From: Clostridiales bacterium
GTDB taxonomy: Bacteria > Bacillota_E > Sulfobacillia > Sulfobacillales > JAIMBI01
DNA: 46,983 bases
NCBI GenBank assembly: GCA_027318915.1
Contig: DAHVOH010000018.1
Span: 1-46,983, forward strand
Reading direction: 5' to 3'
Below are positions 9,512 to 18,278 of this stretch, piece after piece. The notes under the pieces were generated by a model. It was not told where the DNA came from and did not search any database. It saw only the letters and a program-made list of their open reading frames with translations. Position 1 is the stretch's first letter. Each line of letters begins with the position of its first letter. Position numbers and translations under genes: made by a program.

Positions 9512-9558
9512 CCGCCGCCCGCCGGTCGGGACAACTCTCCCGTGGACAAGGAGGACAC

Positions 9559-10473
9559 ATGCGGCTCGCGGTATTTGACGACTACCGGCTGGGCGTCGTG
9601 CGCGGCGCCGAAATGGTGGACGTGACGGCCATCCTGGACCCGGGAGAACGGGCCTGGCCCCCCATCTTCATGCAGCGTCTCATCGCCGACTGGGCGCGCC
9701 GGAGCGCCGCTATAGACGCGCTGGTGCAGCGTGCCGATACGCCGCGCCGCCCGCTCGGCGAGGTCCGGTTCCAACCACCGGTCCCTTGGCCCGGCAAAAT
9801 TGTGGCCGCCCCGGTCAATTATCGCGCCCATCAGGCTGAGCTCACCGCAGCCACCGGCGTGTACGCCGGCCAGGCCATCCGGACCGTGGCGGACTACGGT
9901 CTCTTCCTCAAGCCGCCCTCGTCGCTGACCGGCCACGACACCGAGGTCATTCTGCCGTTTTCCGCCCGACGCACCGATCATGAGGCGGAGATCGCGGTCA
10001 TCATCGGCCGCCCCGTCAAAAATGCGGCCCCGTCCGACGCGCTGGCGGCCGTCTTTGGATACACCGCGCTCCTGGATCTCACGGTGCGCGGCGCCGAGGA
10101 CCGGCCGTATCGCAAAGGCTTCGACGGTTTCACGCCCCTTGGCCCGTGGCTGGTTACGGCCGACGAGGTGCCGGACCCGGGCCACTGGGCCTTCCGCTTG
10201 ACCGTGAACGGGATGCTGCGGCAGTCCGGCCATACCGAGGACATGATCTATGACATCGCGCAGCTGATCGCGCTGGCTTCTTACCAAAGCACGCTGCATC
10301 CGGGCGACATCATCGCCACCGGCACGCCGGAGGGCGTCGGGCCGGTGGAGCCCGGCGACCGTGTGGAGCTCCATGTGGATCACGTCGGAACGCTCGCGGT
10401 GACGATGGCGGCCGATCCCGCCCCGCCCGAAGCCGCGCTGCGTCCCTGGGCCGAACGGTTCCTGCGCGGCTGA
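9559..10473 (+). CDS. Fumarylacetoacetate hydrolase (FAH) family protein
   Basis: A 304-residue FAH-domain protein. The N-terminal cap is short. The C-terminal FAH fold begins at KIVAAPVNYRAHQAE and contains the carboxylate metal-binding pattern (DHEAEIAVIIGRP, then ALLDLTVRG), FDGFTPLGPWLV and the family signature HPGDIIATGTPEGVG. Members hydrolyse fumarylpyruvate, maleylpyruvate or fumarylacetoacetate, or act as decarboxylase/isomerases in homoprotocatechuate breakdown. Directly after a gentisate-type dioxygenase, fumaryl- or maleylpyruvate hydrolase is the natural guess, giving pyruvate plus fumarate or maleate. The ATG at 9559 has AAGGAGGAC just upstream; an earlier in-frame start at 9403 lies inside the ligase gene and is rejected. 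It is 47 bases after the ligase gene, in the same operon. Confidence 0.82.
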   Translation: MRLAVFDDYRLGVVRGAEMVDVTAILDPGERAWPPIFMQRLIADWARRSAAIDALVQRADTPRRPLGEVRFQPPVPWPGKIVAAPVNYRAHQAELTAATGVYAGQAIRTVADYGLFLKPPSSLTGHDTEVILPFSARRTDHEAEIAVIIGRPVKNAAPSDALAAVFGYTALLDLTVRGAEDRPYRKGFDGFTPLGPWLVTADEVPDPGHWAFRLTVNGMLRQSGHTEDMIYDIAQLIALASYQSTLHPGDIIATGTPEGVGPVEPGDRVELHVDHVGTLAVTMAADPAPPEAALRPWAERFLRG

Positions 10474-10621
10474 CCGCGACGGGCGCCGACATGAGCCGGC
10501 CTTCAGACGGCGGGATGGGCCGCTCCCCATCGGTCGGTCCATCCGGGTGTCGGCCACGGATACCGCGTGCTGGGCGCTTGTCTGCCCAAGACGGCGCGGA
10601 ATCCAATCGGCCCGCGGGGGC

Positions 10622-10655
10622 TTTACGGCCCCGAGAGATTATATATAATATATCC
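10622..10655 (+). promoter_or_regulatory. Promoter and putative GntR operator of the permease gene
   Basis: TATATAATATATC (10642-10654) matches TATATGATATATA at 5079-5091 in 11 of 13 positions, and TTATATATAA (10639-10648) is a perfect palindrome. A -10 box TATAAT (10644-10649) with TTTACG (10622-10627) 16 bases upstream forms a plausible promoter. It lies in the 259-base gap between the FAH and MFS genes, so the permease probably has its own start but the same control. Confidence 0.55.
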
Positions 10656-10732
10656 GTTCGCACTTCTCCGTCTATTCCAACGGCACGGTGAGACAGAGCG
10701 TCTCATCGTCCCCAGCCATAGGAGGTGGACGC

Positions 10733-12166
10733 ATGGAACGCGCGGAAGGTCCCGGACCCGCGCCCGGCCTGGTGCTGGCGCGCCTGGACCGCCTGTCGGT
10801 CTGGTCACTGCCTTATCTGTTCATCGGCGTCATCGGCGTGGGATTTCTCTTCACGTTCTTCGACATCTTCGACATCAACGTGTCCTTCATCCAAACCTGC
10901 ATCACCATCCAACCCCACTGCACCCCGGTCAACGCCAGCGGCTACCTGGGCCTGCCGGTGCTGCTGAACCTGGTCGGCTACGTCATTGGCACCCTCATCC
11001 TCAGTCCGCTGTCGGATCGGTTCGGACGCCGGGACATGCTGCTCATCACGCTGGTCATCACCGGCCTCGGCTCCCTGGGTACGGCGTTCGTCCACGACAT
11101 GGCCCAGTTCATCCTGGCGCGCACCGTCACCGGCATCGGCATCGGCGCGGATCTGGCCATCGTCAACACCTACATCAACGAGGTGGCTCCGCGTCAGGGA
11201 CGGGCCCGCTACACCGCCCTCATCTTCATCATGTCGGCCCTGGGCGCGTTTTTGGGCATCTGGCTCGGCCTCCTGCTGACCACCCCGGCAACCGCCTTTC
11301 CCCTGGGCCTGCCCTTCGCCATGGCCGGGCCGCATTTCACCAACGGTTGGCAGGTGATGTATCTGATCGGGGCCCTGCTGGCCCTGGTGGGTGTGCTGCT
11401 GCGCGTGCAACTGCCGGAATCGCCCCGCTGGCTTATCAATCACGGTCGGGTGCACGACGCGGATCTGGTTGTGGGCAGCATGGAAAAACTGGCGGAATTG
11501 CGAGGTCCGCTGCCCGAGGTGGCCGGCCCTGTCCCGGTCGAGCCGGAAACCCCGGCTCTGCCCTACAGCGCCATTTTCGGCAACAGTTTCTACCTGAAGC
11601 GAACCCTGCTGCTCTTGGCCATGTGGTTCGTCAGCTATGTGACCGTGTACGCCTTCGCCTCCGGCTTCACCACCATCCTGGCGGGTCTGCACTATCCTCC
11701 GCCGGAAGCCGGGCTCATCGCGGCCTTTGGCACCATCGGCTTCATTGCCTGCGCCGTCGTCGCCTACCTCTGGGGCGAGCGGTTGGAACGCAAGATCTGG
11801 GTGCCCATCTCGGCCGTGCTGACACTGCTCGGCGGCGTCCTCATCGCCGTGGCGGGCCAGGTCTTCGTCATTTCGATCATCGGATCCATGGTGGTGTTCT
11901 TCGGCTTCAATCTCTGGGTGCCCATCGCCTACAGCTGGTCCACCGAGAATTATCCCACCCGCGCCCGCACCACCGGCTTTGCGCTGGTGGACGGCATCGG
12001 ACACTTGGGCGGCGGCTTGGGCATTATTCTCATCGCGCCGCTCATCCCCAGTCTTTCGGTGATGGGCGCTTTTCTGTTCATCGGCTCGTTTCTGGTGGTG
12101 GGCGCCATCATCGCCCAATTTGGCGTCAACACGCGGGGACGTCAGCTGGAAGACATCTCGCCGTAG
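10733..12166 (+). CDS. MFS permease, probably for the substrate of the catabolic operon
   Basis: A 477-residue major facilitator protein with about 12 membrane helices. Family motifs are SPLSDRFGRRDML (loop 2-3), ARTVTGIGIGADLA, LPESPRWLINHGR between the halves, and ENYPTRARTTGFAL in the C-terminal half, as in the sugar porter and aromatic acid:H+ symporter branches. The loop after helix 1 holds two cysteines (QTC and PHC, about ten residues apart) on the outer face. The ATG at 10733 follows GGAGGTGGAC. Substrate is inferred only from position: it follows the aromatic catabolic genes and shares their presumed operator. Import of the acid is more likely than export, but either is possible. Confidence 0.8.
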   Translation: MERAEGPGPAPGLVLARLDRLSVWSLPYLFIGVIGVGFLFTFFDIFDINVSFIQTCITIQPHCTPVNASGYLGLPVLLNLVGYVIGTLILSPLSDRFGRRDMLLITLVITGLGSLGTAFVHDMAQFILARTVTGIGIGADLAIVNTYINEVAPRQGRARYTALIFIMSALGAFLGIWLGLLLTTPATAFPLGLPFAMAGPHFTNGWQVMYLIGALLALVGVLLRVQLPESPRWLINHGRVHDADLVVGSMEKLAELRGPLPEVAGPVPVEPETPALPYSAIFGNSFYLKRTLLLLAMWFVSYVTVYAFASGFTTILAGLHYPPPEAGLIAAFGTIGFIACAVVAYLWGERLERKIWVPISAVLTLLGGVLIAVAGQVFVISIIGSMVVFFGFNLWVPIAYSWSTENYPTRARTTGFALVDGIGHLGGGLGIILIAPLIPSLSVMGAFLFIGSFLVVGAIIAQFGVNTRGRQLEDISP

Positions 12167-12452
12167 GCGGGTGCAGCGGACGGGGCGCCGGCCCGCGCGG
12201 AGCCCCGCCCGGGTCCGGCGCAAGTCGGACGCGCCGGGCGCGGACGGAGTTGGAGCGCGCGTCCCTGCAGGCGCGAAGCCAACGGGCCGGGCCTCGGCGG
12301 GGGACATCGTCCCCAACCCAACCCGCGGCCGCCGGAACAGTATGGACCATCATCACCAGGCGATCGGTCTTGGGGAAATCTTGCGACCGGGAGCCGGCTG
12401 CCCGGCCTTCTCCTCGGCCGCCGTGTGGGCCGGTCAGCCGGGCACCGGCCCG
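12167..12452. terminator. Convergent intergenic region with two stem-loops
   Basis: No gene is seen here. GGGCCGGT (12427-12434) pairs perfectly with ACCGGCCC (12444-12451) one base from the ClC stop codon, and GGGGAC (12300-12305) pairs with GTCCCC (12309-12314). Both sit between converging genes and may end transcription, though no U-tract follows. Confidence 0.35.
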
Positions 12453-14438
12453 TCAGCCTCCCTCCAACATGTGGCGAACCGTATCCGCCTCCGCCGCGGG
12501 GGCGACATAGACCAACAGCCGATCTCCCGCCTCCAGGCGCGTCTGCCCATGGGGAATGAGGGTGGCGTTCTTTCGGGCCAGCGACACCACCAGCGCGGCG
12601 GCGGGCAGGCGCACCGTCTGCAGCGTGTGACCGACGATCGGCGAACGTTCCGGCAGAATGACTTCCAGAAACCGTCCGGGATCATTCTGGGCTCGCGAGA
12701 GGGACTGCATTTGCTGGGCCGTCCCCATCGTCCGCAGCGTGGACGCATTGTACGCGCGAATCACGTCATCGCGCGTGACAAAGCCGACCAACTCGCCCCG
12801 AGAGCCGCGGCGGACCGGCAACGCCGCCACGTCCTCCAGGGCAAAGCGGCGGAGCGCCGTGTCCAGGCTGTCCGTGGCCCAGAGCGGGGGCGGCAGGGGC
12901 AGCATTACGTCGCTCAGCGGCCGCTGCCCTTGATTGTCCCCGTGGTGCGTCGACAGGCCGGCGAGCGTGGCCAGCCCCACCACCTGACCGCCGGCGTCCG
13001 CTACCGGCAGGAAGGATCGGTTGAGCTCCATGAGCCGGTTGTAGGCTTCTTCTATCGTGTCCTCCACACCCAGGCGCACATCGTCCGCTCCTGACAGCGC
13101 GCCTTCGACGGCGATTTGCTCAATGGGGCGCACATCGTTGCCGCGTAGAACCGAGATGCCTCGCCGCCGCAGCTTCACCGTGTACATGGAATCCCGGGTG
13201 AAGTACCCGTAGACAAAGTAGCTGACGGCCGCCGCCGCCATCACCGGCGCGGTCAGATGATAGTCGCCCGTGATCTCCAGCAAGATGGTGATGGCCACAA
13301 AGGGCGCCTGCGCCGCAGCCGAAAACATCGCCGCCATGCCGGCCACCGCATAGATGGCCGGGTGCGGCGCCCAACCGGGGGAAATTTGGTGCAGAACCCC
13401 GCCGTAAAAGCCGCCGAACATGCCGCCGATGAAGAGGGAGGGAGCGAACACGCCGCCGGAGCCACCGGCCCCGATGGTGATGAGGGTGGCCACATATTTG
13501 GCCACAAACAAGAGCGCCAGCACGCCAAACACCAAGTCGCCGTCCAAGGCGCGGTGCATCGTGGGATAGCCGACGCCCAGCACGTCCGGCAGGAACAACC
13601 CGATGAGACCGACGGCCAAGCCGCCGGCGACGGCCTTGGCCCAGAACGGGATCCGGAGCCGGTCAAACGTGTCTTCACTGAATGTGAGGCCGGCGGTGTA
13701 CAGATAGCCGACGCCGGCCACCAAAGCGCCCAGGCCAATCATGAACAGGATGGCCCAGTGGTCAATCACGTGATAGGGGGGCGTGGCCAGCAAAGCGCCG
13801 CCGCCCATGATGGTGGTGAACACGGTGACACCGGTGACCGAGGCCAGGAACACCGGCACCAGGGCGCCGAGCGCATACGTGCCCAGGACCACTTCCAAGC
13901 CAAAGAAACCGCCGGCGATGGGAGCGTTGAACGTGGCGCCAATGCCGGCCGCGGCCCCGCAGCCCACCAGCAGGCTGATGTCCTGATCGGTCAAATGCAG
14001 CGCCTGGCCCAGCGTCGAGCCGAACGCGGCTCCGATGAGGGCAATCGGCCCCTCCCGCCCCACCGATCCCCCCGACCCAATCGTGAGCGCGGGAGCCAGG
14101 ATGCCAAACAAGCCGACCCGGGGCCGAATGTGGCCGCCGCGCAGAGCCAGCGACTCCAGAATCTGCGGCACCCCGTGGCCTTTGACTTCGCGCGCCACAT
14201 ACCTGGTGATGAGGCTGACCGCCAGGAGCCCGAGGGCCGGCGCCAGCATCACCGTCCATTCCCATGCGGGCCGATGCATCAGGGGCAGAATCAGATGCAC
14301 GCCGTCCGCGACCCACACAATCATCAGCCGAAACAAAATGGCGCCGAGTCCGCCCACCACTCCGGTCACCATCGCCAATGCCATTCGCCCGATCGGCGCC
14401 CAGCGAGCTCCACCGACCTTGTTCCAGGCCAGGTCCAC
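12453..14438 (-). CDS. ClC-family chloride channel with CBS pair and TrkA-C domain
   Basis: A 661-residue membrane protein. Residues ~15-410 are the ClC core: GHGVP (87-91, the GSGIP position), GREGP (127-131) with the gating glutamate Glu129, FNAPIAGGFFGLEVV (170-184) and GGSGGVFAPS. Two CBS domains follow (~440-570), then a C-terminal segment like the TrkA-C/RCK ligand-binding domain (~580-661, FLEVILPERSPIVGHTL and LEAGDRLLVYV). At the intracellular proton-glutamate site (Glu203 in the E. coli antiporter) this protein has valine (Val183), as in animal ClC channels. I therefore infer a passive chloride or anion channel rather than a Cl-/H+ antiporter. The CBS/TrkA-C tail suggests gating by nucleotides. 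The GTG start at 14438 has an AAGGG site nine bases away. Confidence 0.88.
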   Translation of the reverse strand: MDLAWNKVGGARWAPIGRMALAMVTGVVGGLGAILFRLMIVWVADGVHLILPLMHRPAWEWTVMLAPALGLLAVSLITRYVAREVKGHGVPQILESLALRGGHIRPRVGLFGILAPALTIGSGGSVGREGPIALIGAAFGSTLGQALHLTDQDISLLVGCGAAAGIGATFNAPIAGGFFGLEVVLGTYALGALVPVFLASVTGVTVFTTIMGGGALLATPPYHVIDHWAILFMIGLGALVAGVGYLYTAGLTFSEDTFDRLRIPFWAKAVAGGLAVGLIGLFLPDVLGVGYPTMHRALDGDLVFGVLALLFVAKYVATLITIGAGGSGGVFAPSLFIGGMFGGFYGGVLHQISPGWAPHPAIYAVAGMAAMFSAAAQAPFVAITILLEITGDYHLTAPVMAAAAVSYFVYGYFTRDSMYTVKLRRRGISVLRGNDVRPIEQIAVEGALSGADDVRLGVEDTIEEAYNRLMELNRSFLPVADAGGQVVGLATLAGLSTHHGDNQGQRPLSDVMLPLPPPLWATDSLDTALRRFALEDVAALPVRRGSRGELVGFVTRDDVIRAYNASTLRTMGTAQQMQSLSRAQNDPGRFLEVILPERSPIVGHTLQTVRLPAAALVVSLARKNATLIPHGQTRLEAGDRLLVYVAPAAEADTVRHMLEGG

Positions 14439-14626
14439 ACCGTCACACCCTTCAGACCATGCGCCGCCCCGATGCGCCGTTCAATCCGCTCCGGTCGCAT
14501 TCGCCGCAGCCGCTCTCTCCATTGTAGCGAAAGTCGGCTGCCCGTACGGCGTTGATTGCAAGGCCCGCGCCGGCAGGGATCGCGGACGCCGATGGCCAAT
14601 GGTTTCGAAGAGGAGGCTTTGGCGGT

Positions 14627-15571
14627 ATGGTCATCATCGGCAGTTCCAACGCCCGCGTGGGCTTGGCCAAAGGCATGGAGATTCTCAAACAGGGCGGCTC
14701 CGCGCTGGATGCGGTGGAACAGGCCATTCGACTCGTGGAGAGCAACCCGGAAGATCACAGCGTCGGTCTGGGTGGCCTGCCCAACCTGGTGGGCGTCGTG
14801 GAGCTGGATGCCAGCATCATGGACGGTGACACTCTGGCCGCCGGCGCGGTGGGCGGCATCGCCGGCTACGAACATCCCATTTCCATAGCCCGGCGGGTCA
14901 TGTCGGATCTGCCCCACACCTTTCTGGTGGGCGCCGGCGCCGAACGCTTCGCCCGCGAATGCGGCTTTGAGCCCACGGAGCTTTTGACGCCGGACGCGCG
15001 TCGCATTTATGAACATGGGCTGCGGGGCGATGCGCCGGAGACGGGCCGGTATGCCAGCAAGGTGCTGCAAGCCATGGTGGCCCGGCTCGCCTCCGATCCC
15101 AATCGAGCGTCGGGGAAGGACACCGGCACGGTGAACGTGCTGGCCTTGGACCGCGCCGGCCATTTGGCCGCCGGGGTCAGCACCAGCGGCTTTGCGTGGA
15201 AATATCCGGGCCGAGTGGGCGACTCCGCCGTCATCGGCGCCGGCAACTACTGTGACGACCGCTACGGCGCCGCCGCCTGCACGGGCCGCGGCGAGATGGC
15301 CATTCGGGCCGCCACCGCGCACAGCATCGTCATGTATCTCCGGCGGGGATTGACCCCGGAGGAGGCCGGGACCGCCGCCATGGAGGAATTGGATCACTTG
15401 GTGGATCCGTTCTGGAGCGCCATGAACGCCGTGGCCCTGGCACCGGACGGGCGCCACGCCGCCTTCTCCACCGTGCCCAACACCACGTATGTGTACATGG
15501 ACGAATCGTCCGCCGACGTGGAAGTGGCGCCCCGCACGCTGGTGGCGGTGGCCGGATCGCGCAACGCGTAG
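14627..15571 (+). CDS. Ntn-hydrolase asparaginase (isoaspartyl peptidase / glycosylasparaginase family)
   Basis: A 314-residue N-terminal-nucleophile amidohydrolase. The conserved GKDTGTVNVLALDRAGHLAA marks the autocleavage site: the enzyme is made as a precursor and cut before this threonine, which becomes the catalytic nucleophile. Other landmarks are GGSALDAVEQAIRLVE, GGLPNLVGVVELDASIMDG, and TSGFAWKYPGRVGDSAVIGAG in the second half. The DTGTV form is closer to N4-(beta-N-acetylglucosaminyl)-L-asparaginase (aspartylglucosaminidase) than to plant-type isoaspartyl peptidase; the true substrate is uncertain. The ATG at 14627 has AGGAGG ten bases upstream; the longer in-frame start at 14552 lacks a site. 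It stands alone, divergent from the ClC gene. Confidence 0.87.
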   Translation: MVIIGSSNARVGLAKGMEILKQGGSALDAVEQAIRLVESNPEDHSVGLGGLPNLVGVVELDASIMDGDTLAAGAVGGIAGYEHPISIARRVMSDLPHTFLVGAGAERFARECGFEPTELLTPDARRIYEHGLRGDAPETGRYASKVLQAMVARLASDPNRASGKDTGTVNVLALDRAGHLAAGVSTSGFAWKYPGRVGDSAVIGAGNYCDDRYGAAACTGRGEMAIRAATAHSIVMYLRRGLTPEEAGTAAMEELDHLVDPFWSAMNAVALAPDGRHAAFSTVPNTTYVYMDESSADVEVAPRTLVAVAGSRNA

Positions 15572-15696
15572 GCGCACGAGACGGCGCCGACGGAAAAACC
15601 AAGACCGCCGCCGTTGATGTCGTCGAGCCGAGGCGTGCGGGCCCGACGGGGCCGCGCGCCGACGATGTCGGGGACGGCCTCTTGCCGCAACCAGGC

Positions 15697-15723
15697 GGGC
15701 GCAGCCCTTGCACGGCTGCGCCC
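15697..15723. terminator. Strong stem-loop between convergent genes
   Basis: GGGCGCAGCC (15697-15706) and GGCTGCGCCC (15714-15723) form a perfect 10-base-pair stem around the loop CTTGCAC. It lies between the ends of the asparaginase gene and the GH31 gene and could serve both strands. A weak T-rich tail follows on the plus strand. Confidence 0.5.
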
Positions 15724-15746
15724 GTTGGGCAGGTTCTCCGGGGCGG

Positions 15747-18182
15747 TCAGGCCAAATCCGGCAGCCACTCGATGCGGAGCTCGTCGTCCGCATTCAGCCG
15801 GACCGGCAGGCTCACCGCCCACCAGTCGCCGTCTGCCGTCTCGGCGACTCGGCGGAGCGTGGACGCCGCCACCGTGGCGCCGTCGACGACGACCCGAACC
15901 GGCCCGGGCGGCAGCGGACCCGCCGTCAGCGTCCATGTTTTGCACAAGGGCGGCACCCGCGGCGATCCGACGCTATGGTGGAACCGCCCCGCAATGGCAC
16001 CGCCGGCGGCCGTCTCCACCTGGGCGACGATGCGCCGCCAGAGCCCCTCTTCCTCTGGGCCCACCGTCTCGCCGTCATCGCTGTACGCCGCGAAGCGGCC
16101 GTCGCCCGCCCACAGGGTGAACCCGTCCGGTCCATCCTGGCCGTGCGCCCACCCGGCGGACCACTCGCGCGTGCTCTGCATTCCTTCCCGAGCCGTCGGA
16201 ACCACGGCCCCCGCCCGCCAATAGCGCGGCAATTCCTGCAGGGTGGCGTGCGCCACGTGCCAGCCGGGTCCTTCCCGCCACCGTCGCTCCTGCACATCCC
16301 ACCAGCGTCCGGCCGGCAGATAGACCGCCCGGTGGCGGATGCCCGGCTGCAGCAAGGGCGCGACCAGCAGGAACGGGCCCACCAAAAACTCATCGCTGAC
16401 CTGAAACGTCTCCGGCCCGTCCGGGAAATGCCAAAACAGCGGCCTGAGCGGCGGCGTTCCGGTCCGATGCGCCTCCTCCAGCAGACTGGCCCAGTACGGG
16501 AGCAGACGATAGCGGAGGCCCGCGAATCGCCGCGCCGCCTCGACCACGTCTTCGCCGAACACCCACGGCTCTTGCCGGGGCGCGGTCTTGGCGGAATGAA
16601 TGCGGAAGTACGGCAGCATGCTGCCGAGAGCCAACCAGCGGGCCATCAACTCCGGCGTGGCGCGCCCGAAGAATCCCCCCACGTCGGCCCCCACCAGCGG
16701 GACCCCGGAGAGCGACAGATTGAGGCACATGGGCACGGACAGAGCCAGATGCTCCCACCAGCTGTGGTTGTCTCCGGTCCAGACGGCCGCGTAGCGCTGA
16801 ATGCCGGCGAAGCCGGAGCGGCTCAGGATGAACGGGCGCCGCGCCGGGCTGTGCGCCGCGCGCAGTCCGTCGTAGGTGGCCCGGGCTTCCAGCAGCGCAT
16901 AGGCGTTGTGAATGGCCGCGTGGGGCACGCGTCGTCCGTCGTCCAGGCGATGCTCGGCAGCGGGCGCGTCAACCAGGTGCTGCTCGGCGTCCCGGACGGC
17001 CGGCTCGTTCATGTCATTCCAGATGCCGGCCGCTCCCGTTTCTGCCAGCGCACGGTTGAGATGCGCCCACCAGCGCCGCGTGCGCTCGGCGGCGAAATCG
17101 GGAAACCGGGACAGTCCCGGCCACACGTAGCCCTCAAACGGTTCGCCGCCGGGGGTGCGGAGAAAATGGTCGCCCTCCGCTCCCTCGCGGTAGACGCGGT
17201 AGGCGGGGTCCACCTTGACACCGACGTCGATGATGGGGACGAGGCGGACATCCTGCCGATCCAAGTCGGCCACCAGTCGGCGCGGCTCCGCAAAGCGGAT
17301 CGGATCCCAGGTGAACACGCGGAAACCGTCCATGTAGTCGATGTCCAGAAAGATGGCATCGAGAGGAATGCGGCGGCGGCGGTATTCCGCCGCGACGGCC
17401 CGCACCTCGTCGGCCGACTCGTAGCTCCACCGGCTTTGGTGCAGGCCGAGCGCAAACCAGGGCGGCAGCGCCGGACGGCCGGTCAGGCGCGTGAACCCGT
17501 CCAAGACCTCCGCCGGCGTCGGTCCGGGCAAAAGTTCCAGCACCAAGGCGCCCCGCTCTACCCCAAACTGCAGGCATCCGGGCGTCTGCGCGTCAAAGAC
17601 GCTCCGGGCCGCCGACGCCAGGAACACGCCCCGCGCCCCCGCCGGACCGGCCAGGAGCGTAAACGGAATGGCCTGATACAACGGGTCGGCCGACGGTGTA
17701 TGCAGCCAGGCGTCGGTGGCCCACTGCACATAGCGGCCTCCCCGCTTGTCCAGCGCGCCGACCTTTTCCCCGAGGCCATACACACCTTCCTCTTCGCCCA
17801 ACGCCAGCCGGCCACCAAAGCCCTCGGCGTCGCGGCCGAGGGTGAGTTCCCACACCGCGGCCCCGGAGGCGACACGGAGCCGCCCGGCCCTCGAGACGTC
17901 CACCCGGATCTCGCCGGCCCTCGCCGTCCAATCGCCGTCTCCGGCCGAAACCAGCGTCCAGGACAGCGGGGCCGCCACCGTGCGGTCGAGGACCCCCGCC
18001 AACACCTCTTCATAATAGTCCGCGCCGCACTCCCACCAAACGCGCACCGAGCCATCGCTGCGGCCGAGGATTCGGCACGCCGGCTCGCCCTCCAGCACCA
18101 ACTGCGCCCCGTCGGCCGCCGCGCCCCCGGTGAAGGTCCACCCGTCCCACGCGGAATCGCCATTCGCTTCCATCGATCGCAC
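15747..18182 (-). CDS. Glycoside hydrolase family 31 (alpha-glucosidase/alpha-xylosidase type)
   Basis: An 811-residue GH31 enzyme, retaining alpha-glycosidases. The nucleophile lies in GIWNDMNEPAV (about residue 389) and the acid/base aspartate in AVWTGDNHSWWEHL (about residue 470). The N-terminal beta-sandwich (VYGLGEKVGALDKRG), the barrel entry PPWFALGLHQSRWSYES, IFLDIDYMDGFRVFTWD and the C-terminal beta-domain PAGRWWDV are all recognisable. No signal peptide is seen, so it probably acts on imported oligosaccharides. Alpha-glucosidase is the most likely activity, but xylosidase or galactosidase cannot be excluded. The start is taken as GTG 18182, which has AAGGGGG upstream; an ATG nine bases further in (18173) is an alternative. 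Confidence 0.88.
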   Translation of the reverse strand: MRSMEANGDSAWDGWTFTGGAAADGAQLVLEGEPACRILGRSDGSVRVWWECGADYYEEVLAGVLDRTVAAPLSWTLVSAGDGDWTARAGEIRVDVSRAGRLRVASGAAVWELTLGRDAEGFGGRLALGEEEGVYGLGEKVGALDKRGGRYVQWATDAWLHTPSADPLYQAIPFTLLAGPAGARGVFLASAARSVFDAQTPGCLQFGVERGALVLELLPGPTPAEVLDGFTRLTGRPALPPWFALGLHQSRWSYESADEVRAVAAEYRRRRIPLDAIFLDIDYMDGFRVFTWDPIRFAEPRRLVADLDRQDVRLVPIIDVGVKVDPAYRVYREGAEGDHFLRTPGGEPFEGYVWPGLSRFPDFAAERTRRWWAHLNRALAETGAAGIWNDMNEPAVRDAEQHLVDAPAAEHRLDDGRRVPHAAIHNAYALLEARATYDGLRAAHSPARRPFILSRSGFAGIQRYAAVWTGDNHSWWEHLALSVPMCLNLSLSGVPLVGADVGGFFGRATPELMARWLALGSMLPYFRIHSAKTAPRQEPWVFGEDVVEAARRFAGLRYRLLPYWASLLEEAHRTGTPPLRPLFWHFPDGPETFQVSDEFLVGPFLLVAPLLQPGIRHRAVYLPAGRWWDVQERRWREGPGWHVAHATLQELPRYWRAGAVVPTAREGMQSTREWSAGWAHGQDGPDGFTLWAGDGRFAAYSDDGETVGPEEEGLWRRIVAQVETAAGGAIAGRFHHSVGSPRVPPLCKTWTLTAGPLPPGPVRVVVDGATVAASTLRRVAETADGDWWAVSLPVRLNADDELRIEWLPDLA

Positions 18183-18278
18183 CCGCTGGCCCCCTTGTCA
18201 CACTTCGCCGATCGGCGCCCCGGCCGGGCCGGTCGACAGGATTTGTCTTTCGCGCTTCGAATACGGGAGTGGGGAGGC

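Noticed and set aside
15708..18278. Open frame upstream of the NUDIX start, suggesting a larger fusion protein
   Set aside because: It is antisense to the GH31 gene and not protein-like. The ATG at 18279 with a good ribosome binding site marks the real start.
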